From positions 1 through 64,000 of the forward strand of contig JANBTT010000048.1 of NCBI GenBank assembly GCA_027578915.1: a DNA stretch of 64,000 nucleotides. Reading direction: 5' to 3'. The DNA is from Coemansia sp. RSA 1200 (lineage: Eukaryota > Kickxellomycota > Kickxellomycetes > Kickxellales > Kickxellaceae). The position numbers were made by a program, and so were the translations under genes. Below the pieces are notes generated by a model. That model worked only from the letters and a program-made list of their open reading frames with translations, did no database searches and was not told the DNA's origin. Shown piece by piece: positions 56,895-64,000 of the stretch (position 1 is the first letter of the stretch; each line of letters opens with the position of its first letter).

Positions 56895-59168
56895 CTAGGA
56901 GCGACGAGTACTACGCTCGTCCTGTGGCGATTCCTGGCGAGTGCGCTGCTCTGCATCTACATCGAGAGACGGTTCTGGGTGAGAAGGGACTGGTCCTGGC
57001 TGAGGTGACGCAGGGCGGGCGTCGGAAGAGTGGTTGTCAACAACCCTCCAGTTGCCCATAAAGTGCGCCAGGAAGCCGCCCTGATCCGGATCCACCCAGT
57101 TCTCAGAGTCGGAGTCGGAGTCTGGTCCGTAGTTCCTGACAGCCGTGGGCTCGTTATCGGGGTTATCATCGGAGAAGTCGCTGTCCAGATCGCTGTGGTG
57201 CGCATGGAAGGCGTGGTCGTTGGCGGCGCCAAAGATTCCAGCAACCAGCTCCGGATGCACGACAGGCCCAGCCATCAAACCAGGCATTCCCATTGTGTGG
57301 AAGTTGTTGTCTGTGTTGGCGACAGGCGGCCAGAAACCGCGTCCGCGCTCCTGCGGCTGCATATGACCAAACATCGGATTGGGAATTTCCATAAAGTCCA
57401 CCATAAACGCGCTGTTGCGCATCCTGTGCTCGCAGACCTGCACCGGATAGCACGCTGTCAGTTGCTTGAGCGCCCTGCTCAGATCGCCTGCGCCTGTGTC
57501 CTCTGCAACGCGCAGCAGGTCTTCCACAAAGTCAGGATCGGGAATCTCTGTCTTTGTCATGTAATGCTCTCTGTTCTCTTTCTCGCGTTGGCTTCTCTCG
57601 CATTGGCCAATGTGCGAGTGTGTGTGCTGGAATATGCGCTTCTGGCACAGCTGGAATAGACGGGGAATCGCTAGTCTGGATGCCACTCCAAGGAGAACTA
57701 TCCACCCATCAAGGTCTAGCAGGCCATCATTGGGCACACCGCTGGTATACAGGTAGTTGACTGCCAGACGCACAGAACCGTACGCCATGCCATCCAGCAC
57801 AACCTTCTTAGACGCACTCTCTGTCATTGACGAGCCTAAAAGTGCTGCAAAATAGTCGCTGCCTGCCGCTAAAACACCTTCGTGTGCACGTATTGGCGGC
57901 TGCAGACTCCCAACTGTGTTCTCGGGATCATTGACACACACTGTAAAATTGCAAGTGCTGTCATCAACCCTTGGCTTGCCACTCTTCTGTCCGGATCTTG
58001 CTTCTTCTGTGTCAAGTGCATCCGACAGCTCTTTGGACACGGGATCCACTCTAATGCTGCTAGCAAGCTTGATGCGAAAGTCCAGCCCGCAGCGTGACAT
58101 AATGCCTACGTCTTTTACACGTCCACTCACAGGTTTCCTCAGGCTCTGCCGGGCAATCTGGACTTTTTGCCATTTGTCATCTCCTTCAGAGGCGGGAGAA
58201 AGCGACACTCCTAGCTCAAATCCATAGCCGTCTTCGACGTACTGCGTGAGGTCAACTGCCAAAAAGGGAACAGTGTGCGCAATGTACTCGTTGTTTTCGT
58301 CGCTCTTGGCACGGTACATCAGAATCTGGCCGCGGTACTTTTCTAGAATGCCCTCGCGGGTCTCCGAGGCTGGCATGTCATTTGAGCCATCCCTATCTGT
58401 TTTGGGAATCTCAGGAAATGCTGCTGCCTCTTCGGCTGTCAGCATCCGATTGGGAATCCGCGTGTACTTTAGCTGTGCCAATGGCCTGATGTACCACTGC
58501 GCCTCTGCGCTCTCTGAAAACACCGATGTACTGAGCACCGCATTGAACTTCCTGACAATGCATCTCGATTCGATATAATTGAAGCGCCACATCATTGCAG
58601 ACGCCATACCCGGCCGCCTCATCTCAATCGGTGCAATGTATGCCATTAACCAGTCGTGCTCCACCTTGCGGAACACATTGAGCTTTGCAAGCATACCGCG
58701 GTTCCATGCCTTTATAAACGGCAGGGGAATCCCGTTCATGTAGTACTCGTCATCTGCGGAGCTATAAGAAATGCGGCTATCCCATTCCTCCTTCGCCGGC
58801 TGTGCTTCAATGTGTTGTGTGTTATGCAGAAAGCGGGTTAGGCTGGATGACACTGGCGCTTCGCTTTGGTATAGAGCCTTCCATACGTTAAAATACCCGC
58901 AGGGCAAGTGTATTTCGACTTCGCGCTTAACAACTCCCCACCCCCCACCCCCCTCTCTGTCTGCTGCGGATTGGGGATTCTCAATCTTTGGAATGCTGGG
59001 TTCATAAAGCTCCACCTCGTTTGGATAGTGCATCGGCTCATTGTAGTGGGGTTTGAGAATCCCGAAGTCAATTACACTATCCAGTGAGCTTTCAAAGATA
59101 GACTTTATCTTATTTTCCTGCAAACCACTCCAGTCAAGGTGAATCGTTGTATATTGTCGTGAACCCAT
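56895..59168 (-). CDS. BTB/POZ-domain protein, otherwise uncharacterised
   Basis: A 757-aa protein. The N-terminal 390 residues have no family I can name (MGSRQYTTIHLDWSGLQENK, later a beta-rich WYIRPLAQLKYTRIPNRM part and a TVPFLAVDLTQYVEDGYGFE part). A BTB domain follows at about 406-500 (IRAHEGVLAAGSDYFAALLG, VRLAVNYLYTSGV, LLGVASRLAIPRLFQLCQKR). After it come a helical segment and an acidic tail (HSDLDSDFSDDNPDNEP). BTB proteins usually adapt substrates to Cullin-3 ligases or dimerise; the role here is unknown. ATG at 59168. Single exon. Confidence 0.8.
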   Translation of the reverse strand: MGSRQYTTIHLDWSGLQENKIKSIFESSLDSVIDFGILKPHYNEPMHYPNEVELYEPSIPKIENPQSAADREGGGGWGVVKREVEIHLPCGYFNVWKALYQSEAPVSSSLTRFLHNTQHIEAQPAKEEWDSRISYSSADDEYYMNGIPLPFIKAWNRGMLAKLNVFRKVEHDWLMAYIAPIEMRRPGMASAMMWRFNYIESRCIVRKFNAVLSTSVFSESAEAQWYIRPLAQLKYTRIPNRMLTAEEAAAFPEIPKTDRDGSNDMPASETREGILEKYRGQILMYRAKSDENNEYIAHTVPFLAVDLTQYVEDGYGFELGVSLSPASEGDDKWQKVQIARQSLRKPVSGRVKDVGIMSRCGLDFRIKLASSIRVDPVSKELSDALDTEEARSGQKSGKPRVDDSTCNFTVCVNDPENTVGSLQPPIRAHEGVLAAGSDYFAALLGSSMTESASKKVVLDGMAYGSVRLAVNYLYTSGVPNDGLLDLDGWIVLLGVASRLAIPRLFQLCQKRIFQHTHSHIGQCERSQREKENREHYMTKTEIPDPDFVEDLLRVAEDTGAGDLSRALKQLTACYPVQVCEHRMRNSAFMVDFMEIPNPMFGHMQPQERGRGFWPPVANTDNNFHTMGMPGLMAGPVVHPELVAGIFGAANDHAFHAHHSDLDSDFSDDNPDNEPTAVRNYGPDSDSDSENWVDPDQGGFLAHFMGNWRVVDNHSSDARPASPQPGPVPSHPEPSLDVDAEQRTRQESPQDERSTRRS

Positions 59169-59525
59169 TTTGAACAAAAGTTATATACGTAGCTTGTAAC
59201 AGAGGAAAGGAAGAAGGTTCTGAGCAAAAAGGAAAATATTCTTGTTTAATAGCTGTACCAATATATTTATAAAATAGAAAAGTTGAACAAATGGAGATGA
59301 TGATAAAAGGAAAAAGAGATTGAAGGAAAAGTCGGTGGCGGTCGCACTGCATTACTTTCCTGGCAGAGAGCTGGGTTATATTTAAAGATTTGCAGCATGA
59401 CGAATGGGCACCCGTCCCCCCATCCTTGTTTTTTTATTGTATTGTCAGCAACGGCGGTGTCAATACATGTGGCGTTTATTCTTCTAAAACTTTGATGCAA
59501 TGGCAGCAAAAGAAGCACACGTCAT
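59169..59525. other. Intergenic region between the BTB gene and GET1
   Basis: About 360 bp, AT-rich, both genes on the minus strand. Nothing was recognised. Confidence 0.45.
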
Positions 59526-60155
59526 TCACATAGCTGCTCCTAGAGCTGATGTGCTTGCCAGGACCGGTGCACTTTGAGCTGGTGCAGAAAAGTCGGTTGG
59601 CCGTTGCGCAATTGGTTTTAGCACCCGATTAAACGTTGCAGCAATGTGCTTGCACACACGGTTGCATGCAAGCGCCCAGACCGTGACGCTGACAGACCCC
59701 GTTGGCGCGGCTGGAAACGACAAGAACCACAAAACCGGATAAAACCAGTTTTCAGGCACGTAAAACACAGCACGGCGATAGTTGTAGATGTTAATCAAGG
59801 CGCGCAGTCCATATATAGCCGCACGGAGAACGAGGTTGACATACAGCTCAAATGCTGTCCGCTCAATCGCTAGATCGCTCGATGCTTGCTCAAACTTTGA
59901 CGACACAGCATCCAGTCGGCGGCGCATCTTGGCCCATCGCGCAAACTCGTCCACCGAGCTTACTGTCCGAAGATCGCGCCGAAGCTGGATAATCGAGTCC
60001 TTCAGCTGGAGACGTTCCGATGCCTTTTTGTTTCCAGTGATGTTGCAGTATGTACTCCAGAGCATCTTCGCAATAGTCCCATACCCGATCCCGTCTATGA
60101 GGCTGGAGACAGCCTCCAAAATGAATATTGCCACAATAAGGAATCCCGAGGCCAT
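59526..60155 (-). CDS. GET1: Get1/WRB-like tail-anchored protein insertase subunit
   Basis: A 209-aa ER membrane protein of the Get1/WRB (CHD5-like) family, receptor for Get3 in tail-anchored protein insertion. An N-terminal transmembrane segment (GFLIVAIFILEAVSSLI) is followed by the cytosolic coiled coil (LKDSIIQLRRDLRTVSSVDEFARWAKMRRRLD, the conserved Get3-binding region, about 50-80). Two more hydrophobic segments follow (AIYGLRALINIY; WFYPVLWFLSFPAAPTGSVS). The topology and the DEFARWAK-type motif are diagnostic. The start MASGFLI at 60155 fits the family; codons above it are not needed. Confidence 0.88.
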   Translation of the reverse strand: MASGFLIVAIFILEAVSSLIDGIGYGTIAKMLWSTYCNITGNKKASERLQLKDSIIQLRRDLRTVSSVDEFARWAKMRRRLDAVSSKFEQASSDLAIERTAFELYVNLVLRAAIYGLRALINIYNYRRAVFYVPENWFYPVLWFLSFPAAPTGSVSVTVWALACNRVCKHIAATFNRVLKPIAQRPTDFSAPAQSAPVLASTSALGAAM

Positions 60156-60633
60156 TATGAGTGCTGTGGTGTGCAAGGGTCGCGTTGTTGCGTCTTATTG
60201 CCAACCTCTTGTAAGTAAGATTATCTGGCAAATGCAGAAGCAGTGGCCAGGAAATAGAAAAGAACTGTCGTAAATCTCCTTCGTGAAGGAATAGCAAAAG
60301 ACACAAAATAAATGAATTAGCTAAAAGCAAATAAATACGCGACAATAAGGACCGAAAAAGTAGAGGAATGAAAAAGAAAATTATTTTTGAAGAAAAAGCA
60401 CATAGAAATTCGAAAAACCAAAAGTGTAACTTTTAGATTAAAGCCATGGCAAAAAGTTTGATACGCATCTCTCAAAAGAACTAAACTGGCAGTGGTGGCA
60501 GAACTCTTCTGGATCACGCACACAGATCATATATTCACACAAAGATAGCTGCCGCTTGTAGATGACTGTGGAGACGAAAAAATATAAAATAAAAGGAAAG
60601 AGATGGCTCTCGATCCACTCAGTCAAAACAGAT
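60156..60633. other. Intergenic region between GET1 and TTC7/YPP1
   Basis: About 480 bp, AT-rich, with only short open frames. Nothing was recognised. Confidence 0.45.
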
Positions 60634-63600
60634 CTAGGGACGGAGAATGAAGAATGAACGAATTGGCTGTGACCCCTCGAGATCCAGAGCATACGCTGTG
60701 TACTCAAGCGCTCTTTTCATCGTAGGAAGCTGCGCAAGCTTCTCGCTTGAGGCTCCATAGTCTTGATTCGCCTGTTCCAACGCAACCTCACGCTCCAGAC
60801 GTCCCAGCAAGTACCATGCTTCTGGATCGGACCATCCATGCGCCCGCGTAACATTCTTCAAAAGACCCAGGGCAACATCACGCCTGTCAAGCAGGTATTC
60901 AACGCGCGCCAGGCCCACCGATGCGCGAATGTTGCTAGATTCTAGCGACACTGCGGCATGAAACTCGTTTAGGGCCGGAAGGTACTCCTTATGAGCCAGC
61001 TCCAGCTGTCCGCGCATTGCCAGCGCCTCAGGAGACTCGGGCGACGCCAGAAGTGCTTCGGACACGGCGCTTGCAGCCTCATCAAGTCGTCCCAGCACCA
61101 CGAAACTCTCGGCTGTCACAAGCCATAGTGAGCAGAGTGCACGCTGTGCCAGAACCTGCTGCTGCCCAATACGCGTTTGCACCTTCGTGTAATACACGCT
61201 ATTGCCTCTTCTTCCGGATGGCACAGCGTTTCCTCTGCTTCCTCTTGCCGGATTGCCAATTCCAAGGCCGTCGATACTGGTCCGCCTTGGGGGTCGACTC
61301 ATTGCGTTGAAATAGACCTCTGGCGCTATGTCCTGCGATCCCAGCGAGCTAGAGCGACTGGCCCGCCGCAGATGTGGCATTGAGTGCTGGCGCTTTACTT
61401 GCTCAGAATCCCGATGTGCAGGAGCACCGTCACTATCTTCGGCCTCATCTACCAGGTTGCTAGAGTTATCCTCACCACTGCTGGCAGATGCATCGTTGTC
61501 AGTTTGTGCTCCAACTGAATAGGCGGCTGTTGCTCTTGGGTTGTCTGCGCTGGAAACGGCAAGAGGAGGAAGTGGCGGCCTGTCGCCGCCATGCGAAAAG
61601 TATCTGGTGTGCAAGGAGCGTCTTGAGAACATCGATCGCGCTAACGAGCGGGCAAGGGACTTTTTCCCAGATGTCTGAGATGTTGCCACATTGTGTCTGT
61701 CAGACATCTCACCTGCGCCCGTTCGAAAAGCACCAGAGACCAATGCGTCCATTGCAAGGCTGTGCTCATCCATTGCCGACGAAACATCGCCACACCCATT
61801 GCCATAAGAGCGCACAATGCCATAGATGCAGCCATACAGCGCAAACATGCTAGGCTGATTTCTGAGACACGCATCATGTCCACGAAGCCGGCTAATAATG
61901 GCCATTCTTGTCAATGCCATATCGAAAAACACAATTCCGCTTTCAATATCGTCCGCATGCAAAAAAGATGGCCCTGTTTCGGCTGACGATGAAAGCGATG
62001 TTGAATCATCCTTTCCTTGTTGCGGGTCCAATCCCGGATGGTTTCTGCCGCGTTCAATCGCAACACCCTGAAAGTTTCCGTTTTGCATGTCAACGTACAC
62101 GCTCCACCATTCGCTTTGCTTCAATGCGGCCTCGCATATCTGGTAAGCCTTGGTATAGTCTTTGCGCGATGTTGAAAGCAGTACCAAAACATGCCAAGCT
62201 TCAAGCCTTTTTGGATTCAGCGCCACTGCTTGCTTTGCAGCCGCTGTAGCGGAAGCAACATCGCGCGCACCAATGGCTAGCTCAAGTGCAAGCTGGTAGT
62301 GCGCGTCGTATAATCGTGGACATTGCTCTGCAGCAGATTGAAGCAGCTGCACTGCTGTAGTGTGGTGGTCTGCGCGGTTCTTCGGTTCGCGGCTCTTCTG
62401 TGCCAATCTTCCGTGTACCACTCCTTTCCAAAGCGACAAACGTGCTTTAATATCGCGGGAAATCTCGGGAACAACAGCATGGCTTGGATCCTTGGATTCA
62501 ATATCGTCGATGAGATCGTTCGCAAAGTGGATCAAGGCTAGACATTCATGCGGCTCGGACAGATGAACCAAGTACAGCCGAGCGCCGGCAATAACCGATT
62601 CTAGTATATCCTCAAGAGACTCGTTGTCGACACTATTTGTGTTTCTATAATCAGATCCGCCACTTATCGCAACGCTAACCATTTTCTTGACAGCTGTCAT
62701 ATGACGTTCGACCAAAACAAGATAGGTGTCTAGAGCCAGGCGTGCCTCGTGGTAGTCGCCGAATCTGACGAGAGTATGAAACAGATAGCGCAGGACGCGT
62801 GGGGAGTTGTAGGTGAGATATACAGTCTCATACAGTATCTTGAGCAAGCAGAGCAACTCTGTGCGGGAGTTTGCATGGATCAATCCCCAGTCATTATACG
62901 CAGTGTCAATCTCATATAGAACCTCTTCATGGATCTCGTCAGCTCGTGGAAAGCTGTATATAGATTGTAAAAGTGTAATTTGACGACGGTGGCTTTGGAT
63001 CACATCTAGCTTGACTTCTGGCGTTATATGAGCACCATCTTGTATACTCTCCCGCATAGTCAGCATATATAGGCGGTTTGCTCGCATGCGTCTGAATGCG
63101 CGGAATGTCGGTGGCGTAATGTTATCCATATGATGCAGGTAGCTTGCAAGCTCGCCAAGGCCGTTTGTTCTATCATCAAGTGACAACGACAGCATTGCAC
63201 GACGATACAATGCCTCTTCTGGCCAGTTCACCAGCTCCTCCTTGTTGCTCGCATACGTGCCGTCAGAACCAGCACTTCGCGGGACCACGATATCAGACTG
63301 TGAAGGAAGTTTATTTCTAAAAACAGTCAAGCCCTTGTCGTAGGTTCCGTGCGCACCTGCCAAATCACCATCCATCTCCAAAAGTATACCGCGTATAACC
63401 ATCAACCCAATGAATAAATGCTTCATGTACGCAGGCGACAGCTCGTTACTTTCGTTCATTTCGTCGGGCAATGAGCTAACGGTTTCTTTGCACTGGTCGA
63501 ATTTGCCATTGTAAAAGTAGACTTTGGCAAGTATTACCTTGTATTGCTAGTTCGCATCCTCCATAAGAAGAGTAAAAAGATTTAATATTTGTGTTGTTAG

Positions 63601-63919
63601 TGCAATAAATGGTAGAGGAGTGCTGTCAAGATCAAACCAAGAGTTTTGTGCTTTCAACATATGCGCTTTATACCAACTATACTTACATATGCTTCATCGG
63701 AAGTCATGCTTTTCTTGCCCTGCTTCACCATGTTCTTTTCTAGCGAGTCTAGAGACGGGTTGTTGGAAATGTGCATTGGATAACCAAAGCGCAAGTACCC
63801 ACGCCTGCTTGAAACGTCATACCTAACACCATCACTTGCCCAGTGCTTATCCTGATCCCATTTAACCGTCAAGAGCAGCTCCTCAAGCTGAGCTTCGTCG
63901 CTGATGATCGATGAAAACA
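60634..63919 (-). CDS. YPP1: TTC7/Ypp1-like TPR protein of the plasma-membrane PI4-kinase complex (5' end uncertain)
   Basis: A TPR-repeat scaffold resembling TTC7/Ypp1, which with Efr3 anchors the Stt4/PI4KA lipid kinase at the plasma membrane. Exon 60634-63546 holds most of the protein: TPR units such as AWHVLVLLSTSRKDYTKAYQ, a long disordered Ser-rich loop, and C-terminal TPRs (DPEAWYLLGRLEREVALEQA, ALDLEGSQPI). Exon 63687-63919 joins in phase 0 (DEAY|QYKVILAKVYF) across a 140-nt intron (GTAAGT...CTAG). The 5' end may be an ATG at 63993-63995, reached by a very short 48-nt intron that keeps the phase, or may lie beyond the window. Edge-limited. Confidence 0.82.
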
Positions 63920-64000
63920 CTATAAAGGTTCCAGTAGTTCAGGCAGAAATTACAGAGGCCAGTATACGAAAATATAGCCAAATCCATTCTCGCATTAGAC

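Noticed and set aside
1..64000. tRNA, 5S rRNA, spliceosomal snRNA, SRP RNA and CRISPR arrays
   Set aside because: Intergenic regions were scanned by eye for B-box (GGTTCRANNCC) and well-known core sequences of these RNAs and for regularly spaced repeats; none was found. A covariance-model scan would be decisive.

Overview
This window is nuclear DNA from a fungus, most likely an early-diverging lineage (Kickxellomycotina-like Zoopagomycota or Mucoromycota). The evidence is dense, mostly intron-poor protein genes on both strands. They include fungal hallmarks (Dbf2/Sid2 kinase, Pik1, Whi5/Nrm1-like repressor, Get1, Ypp1/TTC7) and genes that the usual yeasts lack: a MYSM1-like histone deubiquitinase, an MBIP-like ATAC subunit, a CCDC47-like protein and a GTPBP1-like GTPase. 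The lineage call is inferred from gene content only.

Layout. 0.4-15 kb: tRNA methyltransferase TRM2, THO subunit THOC7, COQ10, a Whi5/Nrm1 candidate, a Dbf2-type kinase, two tandem lysophosphatidate acyltransferases, free-methionine sulfoxide reductase, Bub3, a BAHD-type acyltransferase and a small secreted protein. 15-16 kb: eEF1B-alpha, whose 404-nt intron carries a U18 C/D snoRNA. 16-27 kb: a repeat-rich, AT-rich island around the large PIK1 gene. It holds a duplicated PIK1 3' tail, a pair of diverged direct repeats, a tandem repeat, and a decayed Fanzor (eukaryotic TnpB-like RNA-guided nuclease) with a glutamine-rich insertion and a hairpin just after its stop codon. 27-45 kb: CCDC47-like, MYSM1-like, maleylacetoacetate isomerase/GST zeta, Ctk1/CDK12-type kinase, MBIP-like, GTPBP1-like, a HECT ligase, a Cys-rich GPI-type surface protein and alpha-tubulin. 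45-48 kb: a long gene-poor stretch, then RPL7, whose second intron carries a C/D snoRNA complementary to the same rRNA segment as yeast snR39/snR39b/snR59. 49-64 kb: mitochondrial KAS (CEM1), an ICT1/Pth4-like release-factor-type hydrolase, ARF1, a secreted protein, NC2-alpha, a BTB protein, Get1 and a TTC7/Ypp1 gene that reaches the right edge.

Functional links are thematic rather than operonic. PIK1 and TTC7/Ypp1 both serve phosphatidylinositol-4-phosphate synthesis, and ARF1 acts with PIK1 at the Golgi. CTK1, THOC7, NC2-alpha, MBIP and MYSM1-like act in transcription and chromatin. eEF1B-alpha, RPL7, TRM2 and the two intronic snoRNAs serve translation. COQ10, KAS and the ICT1-like protein are mitochondrial. 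The most notable finds are the two intronic snoRNAs, whose host genes match those in budding yeast, and the Fanzor relic.
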